64,000 bases of DNA from Deinococcus radiotolerans (lineage in GTDB: Bacteria > Deinococcota > Deinococci > Deinococcales > Deinococcaceae). The notes beneath the pieces are model-generated. The model did no database searches. It had not been told where the DNA came from and saw only the letters and a list, made by a program, of their open reading frames with translations. The position numbers were made by a program, and so were the translations under genes. The stretch spans positions 930,001 to 994,000 of the forward strand of contig NZ_BMPE01000001.1 of NCBI RefSeq assembly GCF_014647435.1, in the 5' to 3' direction. This document shows, piece after piece, positions 36,301 to 46,172 of the stretch (position 1 is the first letter of the stretch; every line of letters starts with the position of its first letter).

Positions 36301-36324
36301 GCGCTCTCCGGCGCGCGGGCCTGA
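33301..36324 (+). CDS. STAND ATPase transcriptional regulator with C-terminal BTAD module
   Basis: The 1007-residue protein has a MalT-like P-loop NTPase at the N-terminus (Walker [10 protein letters not shown] at 41-49, Walker [11 protein letters not shown] near 125). A long Ala-rich helical-repeat region of TPR type follows, about 320-740. From about 771 ([18 protein letters not shown]) there is a winged-helix segment and a bacterial transcriptional activator domain as in SARP regulators. It should bind DNA on sensing an inducer. TAGATT (33288-33293) ends 7 bases before the GTG, so it is leaderless. It is divergent from the envelope operon, which may be its target. Confidence 0.85.
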   Translation: MTLHWRDLTSARRTRLPAVRGAVARERLLAALDARVLLVTAPAGYGKTTALAGAATGRPGPVAWLTLDGDDADPLVLAASLSLAVQALPGGARPGDALGAGASPRRVAGLVADVLDSCGALLVLDEAQVLSGSAGTEVLGGLLAPGEGRLALLSRTTLELPELARLEVSGDAARLSAAELAFTPGEIAALFAAQGLTLTGAEVRTAHAVTEGWPIAARFLAQAAAQGRVTLADLADLEGGDAPLGTLFTYLAQEVLGPLDPALRGLLTRSSVFEELIPALLEDALDEPRARTLLETLAGSGTFLTRAGEDTYRAHPLLRAHLRGLLPPAEAREIAARGAAFFERTGRLRRALAAHLLAGNTARAAALLAGRGGVWLAQGRVTLVDRSLARLPRADWTPALHALAGDALRLASRYDEARAEYARAGALERALGEVRLALDTVQPALAWGPLDAAAALVSEDGPDPQGAAELRRLRAENLLNAGQLAGAVALEPELRGGARYALRSGDLDAALARAQALADGETGGARAAQNHREGLLLASFVHAARGEVQEAAACARRGLTEGERLESPFVQALALARLGHAQQAAGEFAAARESYGAALRQAQPVAGRLRVEPLMGLAALAGRAGDVARAQSLTAEARGQTGGDSYMAGLLILTSALGLAQGPQAAHAIPGLREAAALFGVCGDAFGQAAATLALFALDAGPADQAAGAVAAYPFLLGLPSLLAPVATRAGRAALLARLGEAHPGARGPLTGAARLLGYAAVPDPADTPGFEVRVQVLGRVSVTREDGRVREWGRAKARDLLALLAVHPAGLPREAAQEALFPDADPGVGERNFRVTLHALGQVLEEGARSGVFLERGDWLRLRPGADLHVDVATAWARLGQAAGTPGRLDALLELPPALADVELEDVAREAERYAAALPEALAAEADVALALARPDRAALAAGRALSLDPAHEPAARALMRAQHALGRGAAAGRVYAALTEALADLGLKPLPDTQALWQALSGARA

Positions 36325-36368
36325 AACGGGATTGCTATGACTCGATTGCGGCAAGACCACGTTCCGTT

Positions 36369-36498
36369 GTCCCCTCTCGCCCTGCGGAACTCCTAGAGCT
36401 GCGCAGCAGAGAGTGAAGAAGGCACGAAGAGACGGAAGGGAGAGGGGACCACCGGGCGACTCTGACTGAGACGGAATCACCTGAATCCCATCTCAGTC
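36369..36498. repeat. Nested inverted repeats in intergenic region
   Basis: GTCCCCTCTC (36369-36378) pairs with GAGAGGGGAC (36440-36449), and GACTGAGA (36464-36471) with TCTCAGTC (36491-36498). The region is less G+C-rich than its surroundings and non-coding. It looks like a degenerate miniature element or an old repeat. There is no transposase and no clear target duplication. Confidence 0.4.
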
Positions 36499-36547
36499 CT
36501 CTGCCAGCCGTAACCGCCGCGTGACGGTCCGGGCCTACACTCCCCGC

Positions 36548-37333
36548 ATGACGCTGGACACGCAGAAGCACGGGATGGAAGGCAGGGCCGCGCTCGTCAC
36601 GGGTGGCACGAGCGGCATCGGGCTGGCGATCGCGCAGCGGCTCGCTCAGGACGGGCTGCGGGTGGCGGTGCTGGACCTGGACCGTCCGCAGGCGCGGGAG
36701 GTGGCGCGGGCGAACGACCTGATCTTCGTGGGCGCGGATCTGTCGCGCCGGGCGGACTGCCGCCGCGCGGTGGACGAGACGGTGGCGGCCCTGGGCGGAC
36801 TGGACGTCCTGGTGAACAACGCGGGCTTCCAGCACATTGACCCGGTCGTGGATTTCCCGGAGGACACCTGGGACGCGATGCTGCACGTGATGCTGACTGC
36901 GCCGTTCCTGCTGAGTAAGTACGCGTGGCCGCACCTGACCCGCAGCGGGCAGGGCCGCATCGTGAACGTAGCGAGCATTCACGGACACGTGGCCAGCCCG
37001 TTCAAGAGTGCGTACATCAGCGCGAAGCACGGCCTGATCGGCCTGACCCGCACGGCGGCGCTGGAGGCCGGGGAGCAGGGTCTGACTGTGAACGCCATCT
37101 GCCCGGGGTACGTGCGCACGCCGCTGGTCGAGGGTCAGATTGCGGATCAGGCCCGTACGCGCGGCCTGACCGAGCAGGAAGTTGAGCAGAAGGTCATGCT
37201 GGAGCCCGCTGCGATCAAGCGCCTGCTGAATCCGGAGGACATCGCCGCGCTGGCCAGTTACGTGGTCAGTCCGGCCGCGTGGGGGATGACCGGCGCGGTG
37301 CTGGACCTGGATCTGGGCTGGACGGCCCGCTAA
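36548..37333 (+). CDS. bdhA: 3-hydroxybutyrate dehydrogenase (SDR family)
   Basis: The 261-residue short-chain dehydrogenase interconverts 3-hydroxybutyrate and acetoacetate with NAD. It has the TGGTSGIG nucleotide loop near 19-26, [11 protein letters not shown] near 90 and the catalytic Tyr/Lys in [21 protein letters not shown] and the late E-Q-E-V-E-Q-K-V-M segment are characteristic of BdhA. TACACT (36536-36541) ends 6 bases before the ATG; the longer frame from 36521 is not needed. Its product acetoacetate is the substrate of the CoA-transferase encoded elsewhere in the window. Confidence 0.88.
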   Translation: MTLDTQKHGMEGRAALVTGGTSGIGLAIAQRLAQDGLRVAVLDLDRPQAREVARANDLIFVGADLSRRADCRRAVDETVAALGGLDVLVNNAGFQHIDPVVDFPEDTWDAMLHVMLTAPFLLSKYAWPHLTRSGQGRIVNVASIHGHVASPFKSAYISAKHGLIGLTRTAALEAGEQGLTVNAICPGYVRTPLVEGQIADQARTRGLTEQEVEQKVMLEPAAIKRLLNPEDIAALASYVVSPAAWGMTGAVLDLDLGWTAR

Positions 37334-37393
37334 CGGGCGGCGTCCTGAAGGGGAGGGGGTAGGCCGGTCTCCCCTCTCCCCCTGTCGTGGTCT

Positions 37394-37891
37394 TTACCGG
37401 GGCTGGCTGCTGAGGACCATCACGTACGCGGTGCCGCGGGCGCCCTGCACGACGGCGGCGCCGACGTGGGTGTAGCGGCCCTCGTTCATCCAGAAGCAGT
37501 GCACGGGGGATTGCAGCCACCAGCGGATCGCGCTTTCGGGGTTCTGGCTGCCGCCCATGAAGACGATCTCGGTGACGCTGACGGCGTTCACGCCGGTGCT
37601 GGCGGCGCGGACCCGGGGGGTGCTGCCGTTGGCGCCGGTGTGCGTGATGCGGCCCGAGGCGCTCATGTACCCGGCCTGCTGGCGCGCGGCGGCGGACAGA
37701 GCGGGCGTGAAGGTCAGGCTGCCCGCGACGGGCCGCTGGCCGCTGCCGGGGCAGGAGACGCCCTGGGCGCGCACCTGGTTCAGGCGTTTGATGAGTTGCT
37801 GCTCGGCGGTGGACTGGGCCGTGGCGGGGAGTCCCAGGGCCACAAGGGCCGCCAGGGCTCCCAGCGTGCGCTGGGCGGTCTGCATGAGCAT
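37394..37891 (-). CDS. Secreted CAP (SCP/PR1-like) domain protein
   Basis: The 165-residue protein has a signal peptide (ending about [10 protein letters not shown]) and a CAP domain: [13 protein letters not shown] helix, [26 protein letters not shown] and [22 protein letters not shown]. Two cysteines (GVSCPGS, PVHCFW) may pair. Bacterial CAP proteins are exported; their roles include peptidoglycan or lipid binding, mostly unproven. TAAGAT on the complement lies 9 bases before the first ATG; a second ATG 6 bases on is possible. Confidence 0.85.
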   Translation of the reverse strand: MLMQTAQRTLGALAALVALGLPATAQSTAEQQLIKRLNQVRAQGVSCPGSGQRPVAGSLTFTPALSAAARQQAGYMSASGRITHTGANGSTPRVRAASTGVNAVSVTEIVFMGGSQNPESAIRWWLQSPVHCFWMNEGRYTHVGAAVVQGARGTAYVMVLSSQPR

Positions 37892-37982
37892 CGTGAACCG
37901 ATCTTAACCTGAAGGCCAGATGAATGAGATGGGAAAATCGACGTCCGCTCTCATGTGACCGGGCAGCCATTTACGCTGAGAC

Positions 37983-38023
37983 GAGCGGTGGGCCCAGAGG
38001 AAGCTCCCCTGAGCCCACCGCTC
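37983..38023. terminator. Terminator of the M3 peptidase gene
   Basis: Perfect 11-bp arms (GAGCGGTGGGC and complement) lie just beyond the peptidase stop on the minus strand. The 19-base loop itself has some pairing. Confidence 0.7.
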
Positions 38024-38035
38024 ATCTGGATGCGC

Positions 38036-40087
38036 TTAGAGCAGGCCGCTGCGGCGCAGCAGGGCGTCCGCGTCAGGGTCGCGGCCCATGAACTCGCGGT
38101 ACAGCTCGGCCGGGTCGGCGCTGTTGCCGCGGCTGAGGATGGTGTCCACGTACGCGCGGCCGGTGTCGCGGTTGAAGATGCCTTCCTCGGCGAAGCGGCT
38201 GAAGGCGTCCGCGTCGAGCACCTCGGCCCACTTGTAGCTGTAGTACCCGGCGCCGTAGCCGACGGGGCTGCTGAACAGGTGGTTGAACGCCGCAATCTGC
38301 GCGTAGTGCTCGGGCAGCGGGGTGGGGTGGAAGGTGGCCATCAGGTCACGGGCGTACGTGATGTGGTCCGCGTCGCTGTCCGGGTCGAATTCCACGTGCA
38401 GGCTCAGGTCGGTCAGGCCGAAGGAGTACTGGCGCATGGCGGCGTTCGCGGCGCGGTAGTTGCGCGCGGCGATCATGCGGTCAAACAGGTCCTGCGGGAT
38501 GGCCTCGCCAGTCTGGTAGTGGCGGGCGAACAGGTCCAGGGCCTCGCGTTCCATGACCCAGTTCTCCATGATCTGGCTGGGCAGTTCCACGAAGTCCCAC
38601 GGCACGTTCGTGCCGCTCAGGCTGCGGACCTCCACGCGGCTCATGGCGTGGTGCAGCAGGTGCCCGAACTCGTGGAAGACCGTCTCGACCTCGCGGATGG
38701 ACAGCAGGGCGGGCGTGTCACCGTCGGGGGGCGTCATGTTGCCGCACATCAGGCCTAGGTGCGGATCCACGCCGTGCTCTTTCGGGCCGCCCGTGATGAA
38801 GGCGTTCATCCACGCGCCGGCGCGTTTGCTGTCGCGGGGGAACCAGTCGGTGTAGAAGCTCGCCACGTGCGTGCCCGCCTCGTCCTGAATGGTGTAGTAG
38901 CGCACCTCGGGGTGCCAGCCGGGCGCCTCGCTCTCGGCGACCGTGATGCCGAACACGCGCCGGGTGATCTCGAACAGGCCCTTCAGGACGCCGTCCATGG
39001 GGAAGTAGGGGCGCAGGGCTTCCTCGTCGAAGTCGTACTTCGCCTGCCGCTGCTTCTCGGCCCAGTACGTGACGTCCCAGGCTTCCAGTTCGGGGGCGCC
39101 CGCGCCGACCTGCTCGCGGTGGAAGGCGCGCAGTTCGTCGTTCTCGCGTTCGAAGGCGGGGCGGGTGCGGGCATCCAGGTCGCGCTCGAAGGCCAGGGCG
39201 CGCGCGCCACTGCCGGCCATGCGGTCCTGCAGCACGTAGTCCGCGAAGTCGCCGAAGCCCAGCAGCTGGGCCTTCTCGCGGCGCAGTTTCAGGATCTCGC
39301 GGACCAGGGGGCGGTTGTCGCGGCCCTCCTGCTGACCCACGCGGCTGTTGGCCAGCCACAGGTCGTGGCGCAGGTCGCGGTCGTCAGCGTACGTCAGGAC
39401 CGGCAGCAGCACCGGGGCGTGCAGGGTCAGGCGGTGGCCCTCCTTCCCCTTGGCTTCCGCGTCGCGGCGGGTGGCGTCCTGCACGCGCTGCGGCACGCCC
39501 GCCAGCCTTTCGGTCGAGACGTACATCTCAAAGGCGGCCGTCTCGTCGAGGACGTTCTTGCCGAACTCGCTGGTCACCTCGGCGAGGCGGGTGTTCAGGG
39601 CCAGCAGGCGCTCCTGCTCCGCGCCCTGTAGGTCGGCGCCCTCGCGGCGGAACTCGTCAATGGTGAGTTTCAGGTGCCGGGCGCGCACGGGGTCGAGCGC
39701 GGCGGCCTCGGGCGTCGTGGCAAAGGCTTTCAGCGCGGCCCACAGCCCAGGGTGCAGGCTGAGTTTCGTGTAGAACTCGCTGGTCTTGGGCAGGATCGCC
39801 ATCTTCGCGGCGTGCCACTCGGGGCTGCTGTTCACGCTGTCGAGGTGGTGCACGATGACGTTCACGGTATCGAGCTGCTCGGTCAGCGTGTCCAGATCGG
39901 CCATGAAGTTCGCGAAACCGCGCTCGCCGCTGCGGGCCAGCTCCTCGAGTTTCGCCTGGGTCTGCGCGAGGAGGGTATCCACGGCGCCCTCGGCGTGCTC
40001 GGGGCGGATCTGGTCGAAGGGAATGCGGAAGCCGACGTTCAGCAGCGGGTTGCTGACGCCGGTCGCCTCGGGTTGAGTTGCAGTCAC
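38036..40087 (-). CDS. M3 family metallopeptidase (oligopeptidase/dipeptidyl carboxypeptidase)
   Basis: From the GTG at 40087 the product is 683 residues, the usual length for Dcp/PrlC-type thimet oligopeptidases. The zinc motif HEFGH is at 472-476 ([14 protein letters not shown]) and the third-ligand region follows at [20 protein letters not shown]. Conserved LMCGNMTPP lies just before. It degrades short peptides in the cytosol. I chose the GTG because TATACT (complement of 40094-40099) ends exactly 6 bases before it; the frame continues to 40168 without a better signal. Confidence 0.93.
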   Translation of the reverse strand: MTATQPEATGVSNPLLNVGFRIPFDQIRPEHAEGAVDTLLAQTQAKLEELARSGERGFANFMADLDTLTEQLDTVNVIVHHLDSVNSSPEWHAAKMAILPKTSEFYTKLSLHPGLWAALKAFATTPEAAALDPVRARHLKLTIDEFRREGADLQGAEQERLLALNTRLAEVTSEFGKNVLDETAAFEMYVSTERLAGVPQRVQDATRRDAEAKGKEGHRLTLHAPVLLPVLTYADDRDLRHDLWLANSRVGQQEGRDNRPLVREILKLRREKAQLLGFGDFADYVLQDRMAGSGARALAFERDLDARTRPAFERENDELRAFHREQVGAGAPELEAWDVTYWAEKQRQAKYDFDEEALRPYFPMDGVLKGLFEITRRVFGITVAESEAPGWHPEVRYYTIQDEAGTHVASFYTDWFPRDSKRAGAWMNAFITGGPKEHGVDPHLGLMCGNMTPPDGDTPALLSIREVETVFHEFGHLLHHAMSRVEVRSLSGTNVPWDFVELPSQIMENWVMEREALDLFARHYQTGEAIPQDLFDRMIAARNYRAANAAMRQYSFGLTDLSLHVEFDPDSDADHITYARDLMATFHPTPLPEHYAQIAAFNHLFSSPVGYGAGYYSYKWAEVLDADAFSRFAEEGIFNRDTGRAYVDTILSRGNSADPAELYREFMGRDPDADALLRRSGLL

Positions 40088-40170
40088 CCCTGGAGTATAG
40101 GAGGGTGCGCGCAGGGCAAGGTAAGCCATTTGACGTGCTTGAGGGCGTGGGGACCATGCTGTAATCACGC

Positions 40171-41133
40171 ATGGACGCGACCCTCCCCCACCTGCACGCC
40201 ATCGCGGACGCCGATCTGGCCGCGCTGCGCACCCTGGCCCACCCGGACAGTCCGGTCAGCGTGGAGGACCTGACCCGCCACGCGGCCACGCGCCGCCCCG
40301 GCGAGCACCACACCCAGCAGGCCACCTTCGAGCAGGGCGAGGCGCGGGGGGCCATCACGACGGGCGTGCCGCGCATGGATGCGCACGACGGCTGGCTGGA
40401 CCTGACCCTCACCATCCACCCGCAGGAGGCCGGGGGGCCGCTGGCGGACGAACTGCTGCGGGTGGGGCTGGGCGTGCTGCGCGCGGCGGGGGCGACCACC
40501 GCCGTGACCCGCGTTCGTGAAGACTGGTGGGAGCATGACTTCCTGCGGGCGCGCGGCTGGCAGGAGGCGGACCGCATGTGGCTCAGCACCCTCGACCTGC
40601 GCAGCCTGGATTTCGGCGCGTTCGCCGCTGACGAGGCCCGCGCCCGTGCGAGCGGCGTGCGCATCGTCCCGCTGAGTGACCTGGGCGGCTGGGACGCGCA
40701 CCAGCGCGAGCATTACGACCTGATCCACGCGCTGCTGACCGACGTGCCCAGCGCCCGCCCCGTGCAGGTCTGGCCGTTCGAGGTGTGGCTGGAGCGCATG
40801 CCCACCCTGCTGCCCGACATGAGCGGCATCATGATCGCCGTGGCCCCGGACAGCACGTGGGTGGGGACCAGTCAGCTGTCGCAGCCCATCGCCACGCGTC
40901 CCGGCTTCATCCACAACGGCCTGACCGGCGTGCGGTCCGGGTGGCGCGGGCACGGCCTGGGCCTCGCGCTGAAACTCGCTGCCGCCCGCGCTGCACTGGC
41001 GCGGGGGTTCACGCACTCCCGCACCGGGAACCACGTCATCAACCGCCCCATGCTGGCCATCAACGAACGGATGGGCTTCGTGCGCGAGGCGGCGACGGTC
41101 ACGCTGACGCGGGACATAGGCGGTCAGCAGTAA
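40171..41133 (+). CDS. Tandem GNAT acetyltransferase
   Basis: The 320-residue protein appears to have two GNAT domains. The first, about 1-150, is degenerate (ending [13 protein letters not shown]). The second has the acetyl-CoA loop [16 protein letters not shown] near 252 and the typical [17 protein letters not shown] ending. Such tandem GNATs include mycothiol synthase, but the substrate here is unknown. TGTAAT lies 5 bases before the ATG. It is divergent from the peptidase gene with 83 bp between starts. Confidence 0.85.
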   Translation: MDATLPHLHAIADADLAALRTLAHPDSPVSVEDLTRHAATRRPGEHHTQQATFEQGEARGAITTGVPRMDAHDGWLDLTLTIHPQEAGGPLADELLRVGLGVLRAAGATTAVTRVREDWWEHDFLRARGWQEADRMWLSTLDLRSLDFGAFAADEARARASGVRIVPLSDLGGWDAHQREHYDLIHALLTDVPSARPVQVWPFEVWLERMPTLLPDMSGIMIAVAPDSTWVGTSQLSQPIATRPGFIHNGLTGVRSGWRGHGLGLALKLAAARAALARGFTHSRTGNHVINRPMLAINERMGFVREAATVTLTRDIGGQQ

Positions 41134-41141
41134 CAACGACA

Positions 41142-41170
41142 GGTGGGCGCGTCATGGTCACGCGCCCACC
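41142..41170. terminator. Terminator between GNAT and queA
   Basis: Perfect 11-bp arms (GGTGGGCGCGT and complement) surround a 7-base loop between two convergent genes. Confidence 0.75.
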
Positions 41171-41194
41171 CCCGTCCTTCTCACTGCTTCCCGC

Positions 41195-42316
41195 TCACTC
41201 CGGACTGCTGCCCGCCTCCGGCTGGCCGCGCACGTTCGTCAGCAGCATCGCGTCTCCCAGCGAGTAGAAGCGGTACTCGCCATCCAGGGCGGCGTCGTAC
41301 GCGGCGCGGATGCGGTCCTCCCCGGCGAACGCGGCGACGAGCAGCAGCAGGGTGCTGCCCGGCAGGTGCAGGTTCGTGATCAGCAGGTCCGGCACGTTGA
41401 CGGGACGGCCGGGCGTGATGAAGATCTGCGTGTCGCCCTCGCCGGGCTGGACCTGCGTGCCATCCCAGGCGCTTTCCAGCGTGCGGACGGTGGTGGTCCC
41501 GACGGCGATGACGCGGCGGCCCTCGGCGCGCGCGGCGTTGATGGCCTGCGCCGTGTCGGGGGTGACGTGCCAGCGTTCGGCGTGCATAACGTGGTCGGCG
41601 ACGCTGCCGCTGATGGGCCGGAAAGTGCCCGCGCCGACGTGCAGGGTGACGTGCGCGGTCTGCACGCCCAGTTCGGCCAGCCGGGCCAGCAGGTCGGGTG
41701 TGAAGTGCAGGCCGGCGGTGGGCGCGGCGACACTGCCGGGCTCGCGGGCGTACACGGTCTGGTAGCGGTCGCGCCACGTCTCGTCACTGTCCCCCGCGTC
41801 GATGTACGGCGGGAGGGGCAGGCGGCCGATGTCGTCCAGGTGCGGCAGGATGTCGTGGTCGAAGCGCAGCAGCCGCGCGCCGTCCTCCAGTTCCCCGACG
41901 ACCTGGGCGCGGTGCCCGCCCTCGTGCTCCAGGCCGCCCAGCCACAGTTCAAACCCGGCGCGGCGGGCGGGTTTCAGGTACGCGCTCCAGACGTGTCGGC
42001 CCAGTTCGGGGCGTTCCTCGGTGCGCAGCAGCATGACCTCCACGCTGCCGCCGCCGTGCCCGTGGGCGTCCACGGGTTTGCGGGCCATGACGCGCGCGGG
42101 GATGACCTTGCTCTGGTTGAACACCAGCAGGTCACCCGCGCGCAGGAACTCCGGCAGGTCGCGGAACACGCGGTGCTCGAGTGCTTCGTCCACGATCATC
42201 AGGCGCGAGGCGTCGCGGGGTTCCGCGCCGGTCTGCGCGACGCGGTCCTCGGGCAGGTGGAAGTTCAGGCGGTGCAGGACGGCGTCCGCCCCGGCGTGCG
42301 GCGTGGCGTCGGTCAC
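41195..42316 (-). CDS. queA: tRNA preQ1(34) S-adenosylmethionine ribosyltransferase-isomerase
   Basis: The 373-residue QueA transfers and isomerises the ribosyl part of SAM onto preQ1 in the tRNA wobble position, giving epoxyqueuosine. Family segments: FHLPEDRVAQTGAEPRDASRL at the start, GDLLVFNQSKVIPARV near 75, TAGLHFTP near 205, HVTLHVGAGTF near 228 and NLHLPGSTLLLLVAAF near the end. The GTG start is 4 bases after the stop of the NYN gene, so they form an operon. It is slightly longer than the E. coli enzyme. Confidence 0.95.
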   Translation of the reverse strand: MTDATPHAGADAVLHRLNFHLPEDRVAQTGAEPRDASRLMIVDEALEHRVFRDLPEFLRAGDLLVFNQSKVIPARVMARKPVDAHGHGGGSVEVMLLRTEERPELGRHVWSAYLKPARRAGFELWLGGLEHEGGHRAQVVGELEDGARLLRFDHDILPHLDDIGRLPLPPYIDAGDSDETWRDRYQTVYAREPGSVAAPTAGLHFTPDLLARLAELGVQTAHVTLHVGAGTFRPISGSVADHVMHAERWHVTPDTAQAINAARAEGRRVIAVGTTTVRTLESAWDGTQVQPGEGDTQIFITPGRPVNVPDLLITNLHLPGSTLLLLVAAFAGEDRIRAAYDAALDGEYRFYSLGDAMLLTNVRGQPEAGSSPE

Positions 42317-42320
42317 TGCT

Positions 42321-42875
42321 TTACTCCTCGGTCTTGGGGGTGGCGGCGCGGGTCTGGCGGGCAGGCATCAGGCCGCCGTCGATGTCGGGCAGGTGCGTGA
42401 AGCGGTCAGCGGCGTCCACGAGTTTCTGCGCGGTGTGCTCACGGAACGCGATGACCTCCACGCGCTTGCCGCGCTCCTGCAGCACCTCGACGATATCGGT
42501 GAAGTCCCCGTCGCCGCTGCCGAGCACAATGACGTCGAGGTGGTCCATCAGGCGCACCATGTCGGCCACGATGCCCATGTCCCAGTTGCCCTCGTAGATG
42601 GCCTTGCCGCCGTCGGTGACGTGGTGCAGCGTGAGGTTCATGCGGCGAACCTTGAAGCCCAGCGTGGACAGCTTGTAGATGAACGGGCGGGCGGTGGCCT
42701 CGTTCTCGCGTTCCACGGTGTAGCTGATGGCGTGCACGAGTTCGCGGCCCTCGGTGGCGCTCCTGAGGATCGTCTCGAAGTTCACGGTGCGTTCCATCAG
42801 GTCGCGGGCCGAGTGGTAGAGGTTCTGCGTGTCGATGAACACCCCGACGCGGGGGCGGTGCACTACGTATTGCAT
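42321..42875 (-). CDS. NYN/LabA-like PIN-fold ribonuclease
   Basis: The 184-residue protein of the NYN (DUF88/LabA) family has acidic metal-binding positions in GVFIDTQNLYH, WDMGIVADMVRLM and VLGSGDGDFTDIV. It is predicted to cleave RNA. The ATG at 42875 has an AGGAGA ribosome-binding site and the stop is 4 bases before queA. Co-transcription with a tRNA-modification gene hints at an RNA-quality role, which is inference. The frame extends upstream to 42983 only through low-complexity sequence. Confidence 0.87.
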   Translation of the reverse strand: MQYVVHRPRVGVFIDTQNLYHSARDLMERTVNFETILRSATEGRELVHAISYTVERENEATARPFIYKLSTLGFKVRRMNLTLHHVTDGGKAIYEGNWDMGIVADMVRLMDHLDVIVLGSGDGDFTDIVEVLQERGKRVEVIAFREHTAQKLVDAADRFTHLPDIDGGLMPARQTRAATPKTEE

Positions 42876-43070
42876 GTGGATTCTCCTGTTGTGGTCGAAG
42901 CTGGGTGGGAAAAGGCGGAAGGGGAAAGGAACGAAAGGGAGGCAAAAGCTGGCCCGGCGGGCGCAGCGCTGGCAGTGTAACACCCCCCGCCCCGTCCTCC
43001 GCTTCCCGGTGTCCCGTCAGGGGTAGACACGTCCCTGCCCTGCCCGGCTGGGGGCGGGTACGCTGGGCGC

Positions 43071-44345
43071 ATGACGAGTGACGTGCAGAGTGAGGCCCTG
43101 GCGCAGGCGCGCGCGGCGTACGACGCGGTGAAGGCGAAGGGGTTGAAGCTGAACATGCAGCGCGGCCAGCCTGCCGACGCGGACTTCGACCTCAGTAACG
43201 GCCTGCTGACCGTGCTGGGTGAAACGGACACGCACCTGGACGGCCTGGACCTGCGCAACTACCCCGGGGGCGTGGCGGGCCTGCCGTCCGCGCGGGCGAT
43301 GTTCGGCGCGTACCTGGACCTGAAGCCCGAGAACGTGATCGTGTGGAACAACGCCAGCCTGGAACTCCAGGGCTACGTGCTGACGTTCGCGCTGCTGCAC
43401 GGCCCGCGTGGCGGGCAGCCCTGGGCGGGGCAGAACCCGAAGATGATCGTCACGACGCCCGGCTACGACCGGCACTTCCTGCTGCTGCAGACGCTGGGCT
43501 TCGAGCTGCTGACCGTGGACATGCAGCCCGACGGCCCGGACGTCGAGGCCATCGAGCGACTGGCCGCGGCGGACGCGAGCGTGAAGGGCGTGTTGTTCGT
43601 CCCCACGTACTCGAACCCCGGTGGGGAGACGATCAGCGCCGAGAAGGCCCGCCGACTGGCGGGCGTGCAGGCGGCCGCGCCGGACTTCACGATCTTCGCG
43701 GACGACGCGTACCGCGCCCATCACCTCTCCCCCGACGCCGCCGAGCAGGATCAGCCGGTGAACCTCGTGACGCTGTCGCGGGACGCCGGGTACCCGGACC
43801 GGACGTTCGTGTTCGCCAGCACCAGCAAGATCACCTTCGCGGGCGCCGGGCTGGGCTTCGTGGGCAGCAGCGAGGACAACATCCGGTGGCTGTCGAAGTT
43901 CCTGAACGCGCAGAGCATAGGCCCGAACAAGGTCGAGCAGGCGCGCCACGTGAAGTTCCTCCAGGCGTACCCCGGCGGGCTGGAAGGGCTGATGAAGGAT
44001 CACGCGGCGCTGATCGCCCCGAAGTTCCGCGCGGTGGACGAGGTGCTGCGCACGGAACTGGGGGACGGCGGCGAGTTCGCCACCTGGGCCAGTCCGCGCG
44101 GCGGGTACTTCATCAGCCTGGACACGACCGCGCCCGTCGCCTCGCGCGTGGTGCAGCTGGCCGACGAGGCGGGCGTGAGTCTCACCCCGGCGGGCGCCAC
44201 GTACCCCGGCGGGCAGGACCCACACGACCGTAACATCCGCCTCGCGCCGACCCGCCCGCCGGTCGAGGAGGTCTACGAAGCGATGCGCGCCGTGGCGACC
44301 TGCATCCGCCTGGCCACCGAGGAGTACCGCGCCGCTCAGCATTGA
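43071..44345 (+). CDS. PLP-dependent class I aminotransferase (aspartate/alanine type)
   Basis: The 424-residue enzyme belongs to a subgroup of fold-type I aminotransferases resembling subgroup Ic aspartate aminotransferases. Markers are LKLNMQRGQPADADFDLSNG at the start, RNYPGGVAGLPSARAMF near 63, FVPTYSNPGGETIS near 180, the PLP lysine in FASTSKITFAGAG near 250 and the carboxylate-binding Arg in NIRLAPT near 390. It probably transfers amino groups between aspartate or alanine and 2-oxoglutarate. TACGCT (43059-43064) ends 6 bases before the ATG. Confidence 0.9.
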   Translation: MTSDVQSEALAQARAAYDAVKAKGLKLNMQRGQPADADFDLSNGLLTVLGETDTHLDGLDLRNYPGGVAGLPSARAMFGAYLDLKPENVIVWNNASLELQGYVLTFALLHGPRGGQPWAGQNPKMIVTTPGYDRHFLLLQTLGFELLTVDMQPDGPDVEAIERLAAADASVKGVLFVPTYSNPGGETISAEKARRLAGVQAAAPDFTIFADDAYRAHHLSPDAAEQDQPVNLVTLSRDAGYPDRTFVFASTSKITFAGAGLGFVGSSEDNIRWLSKFLNAQSIGPNKVEQARHVKFLQAYPGGLEGLMKDHAALIAPKFRAVDEVLRTELGDGGEFATWASPRGGYFISLDTTAPVASRVVQLADEAGVSLTPAGATYPGGQDPHDRNIRLAPTRPPVEEVYEAMRAVATCIRLATEEYRAAQH

Positions 44346-44429
44346 CGACCTTCAGGGGTGTCCAGGCCACGGCGCGCTGACCGCGCGTGCAGCTTGACTT
44401 CATGGCAGCCCGCCCCGACCATGATGGGA

Positions 44430-44936
44430 ATGCCGAACCGTTACGCTGGTTCACCGGAAGACCGCGCTGCGCTCGACGCCTACGTGAAGTTATGGCGCGC
44501 TGCTCACGCGGTCGAGGTGAACGCCAACCGTCATCTTTCCGATTACAACCTCACGATCAGCCAGTTCGGTGTGCTTGAAGCCCTGTATCACCTGGGGCCG
44601 CTCAGTCAGCGGCAGCTGGCGGACAAGATCCTGCGATCCAGCGGGAACCTCACCATGGTCATCGACAACCTCGAGCGGGACGGCCTGGTCCGCCGTGACC
44701 GGGACGAACTGGACCGGCGGGTCATGCGGGTGTCCCTGACCGAGGCGGGGAGCACGCTGATCGAGCAGGTCCTGCCGCGCCACGTGCGGGGCATCCGTGA
44801 GGTCTTTGGCGCCATGACGCCCGAGGAACTGGCCCAGCTGAGCGCCCTGACCCGCAAGCTGGGCCGCGCCGTGGGGTCCGCTGGCCCTCGGGAACCGGAG
44901 GGGCGCCGCGCCCGTCGGGCGGCCAGCCGCCCCTGA
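44430..44936 (+). CDS. MarR family transcriptional regulator
   Basis: The 168-residue winged-helix regulator has dimerisation helices, the recognition helix region QRQLADKILRSSGNLTMVID and the wing LVRRDRDELDRRVMRVSLTE. It has no conserved redox cysteine, so it probably senses a small ligand, such as an aromatic compound, rather than peroxide. Three ATGs (44421, 44424, 44430) are possible; the hexamer CATGAT overlaps the first two. It starts 84 bp after the aminotransferase gene. Its target is unknown. Confidence 0.85.
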   Translation: MPNRYAGSPEDRAALDAYVKLWRAAHAVEVNANRHLSDYNLTISQFGVLEALYHLGPLSQRQLADKILRSSGNLTMVIDNLERDGLVRRDRDELDRRVMRVSLTEAGSTLIEQVLPRHVRGIREVFGAMTPEELAQLSALTRKLGRAVGSAGPREPEGRRARRAASRP

Positions 44937-44949
44937 CCTGAGGGGCGGC
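44926..44949. terminator. Terminator overlapping marR stop
   Basis: GCCGCCCCT (44926-44934) and AGGGGCGGC (44941-44949) are perfect 9-bp arms around GACCTG. It serves marR and the convergent diguanylate cyclase gene. Confidence 0.65.
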
Positions 44950-44980
44950 GCCTGGGTCGGGTCAGCCGGGCTGGGCGGGG

Positions 44981-46057
44981 TCAGGTGACCTGCGTGCGGC
45001 GCAGGTCCGCGAGGTGCACGTCGTTGCGGCCCTGCTGCTTCACGCGGTACATGGCCAGGTCCGCGCGTTCGACCACCCGGACGGGGTCCTCGGCGGTGGC
45101 GGCAGTGGCCACGCCGAAGCAGGCAGTGACGCCGTTCACGGTGCCGTAGCGGTGGTGGCGCAGGTCGCTGCGCAGCTGGTCCAGCATGGGGCGCAGGTGC
45201 TTGTCGCGCTGTTCGGGCAGGATCAGCAGGAATTCCTCGCCGCCCCAGCGGGCCATGAGGCTCCCGTCGGGCAGGTGGCGGCGCGTGATGTCGGCCACAC
45301 CGCGCAGCACGAGGTCCCCCATGGCGTGTCCATGCATGTCGTTCACGCGTTTGAAGTGGTCAAGGTCGAACAGGACGAGCGTGTACGTCTCGCCGGTGCG
45401 GGTCAGGTGCGCGAGGCGTTCCTCGGCGGCGCGGCGGTTGGCGACGCCGGTCAGCGGGTCGGTCAGGGCGGCGGCGCGCGCCGCCTGGTACTGGGTGCGC
45501 TGCACGCCCAGCGTGGCCTGCATGAGGGTCAGGACCCCACCGACCAGCAGGAACTGCGCGCACGGGCCGATCAGGTTGATGCGCGCGGCCTGCGGGACGG
45601 TCAGCAGCAGGTTGGCGGCGCAGATGAGCGTGGCGAGCGCGAGGATCAGGCCCGCCACCCGCGTGGCCTGCCGCGGTTCGTACACGAGGAAGGCAGCGAC
45701 GTAGATCACCGCGAACCAGTAGGTGTTCTCCATGAGGGCCATGGAGGTGACGGTCAGGACGCTGAACTGATGGTTCAGGGCCAGCAGCACGTACGCGGCG
45801 GTGGCCATGAAGGTCACCTGCACGGCGGTGGCGGTGATGATGACGGCGCGGCTGAGCAGCACCCGCAGGCACACCAGGATGAGTGTCAGGGTGGGCAGCG
45901 CCCAGGCGTCCAGCGGGTCCACGTCCGGGTACTGGGAGCCCAGAGCGGCCGCACAGGCCAGGGCGCCCAGCCAGACCAGCCAGGTGAACATGTGCCGCTG
46001 GCGGATCAACCAGGGCGCCTGGTCCGGGAGTTCGGTGGTCGGGACGGGTTTCTGCAT
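44981..46057 (-). CDS. Membrane diguanylate cyclase (GGDEF)
   Basis: The 358-residue protein has about six membrane helices (residues 25-180) and a C-terminal GGDEF domain with intact active site GGEEF at 272-276 and the LTDPLTGVANRR entry at 198-209. It should make c-di-GMP. No RxxD inhibition site lies five residues before GGEEF, so product inhibition is probably absent. The ATG follows an ideal GGGAGGTGA ribosome-binding site. The putative -10 TAGACT (complement of 46132-46137) gives a leader of about 70 bases. Confidence 0.92.
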   Translation of the reverse strand: MQKPVPTTELPDQAPWLIRQRHMFTWLVWLGALACAAALGSQYPDVDPLDAWALPTLTLILVCLRVLLSRAVIITATAVQVTFMATAAYVLLALNHQFSVLTVTSMALMENTYWFAVIYVAAFLVYEPRQATRVAGLILALATLICAANLLLTVPQAARINLIGPCAQFLLVGGVLTLMQATLGVQRTQYQAARAAALTDPLTGVANRRAAEERLAHLTRTGETYTLVLFDLDHFKRVNDMHGHAMGDLVLRGVADITRRHLPDGSLMARWGGEEFLLILPEQRDKHLRPMLDQLRSDLRHHRYGTVNGVTACFGVATAATAEDPVRVVERADLAMYRVKQQGRNDVHLADLRRTQVT

Positions 46058-46172
46058 GGGTCACCTCCCTCGAACCGGACGGGCAGGCTGGAACTGGGTG
46101 GGTGAGGGGCGGGTGTGAACGGTTCCGCCAAAGTCTAACGCGTCCGCACCTCTGCGGGCGGCGCTGGGGGGG

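Noticed and set aside
44934..44980. Operon between marR and the diguanylate cyclase gene
   Set aside because: The two genes are convergent and separated by a terminator.
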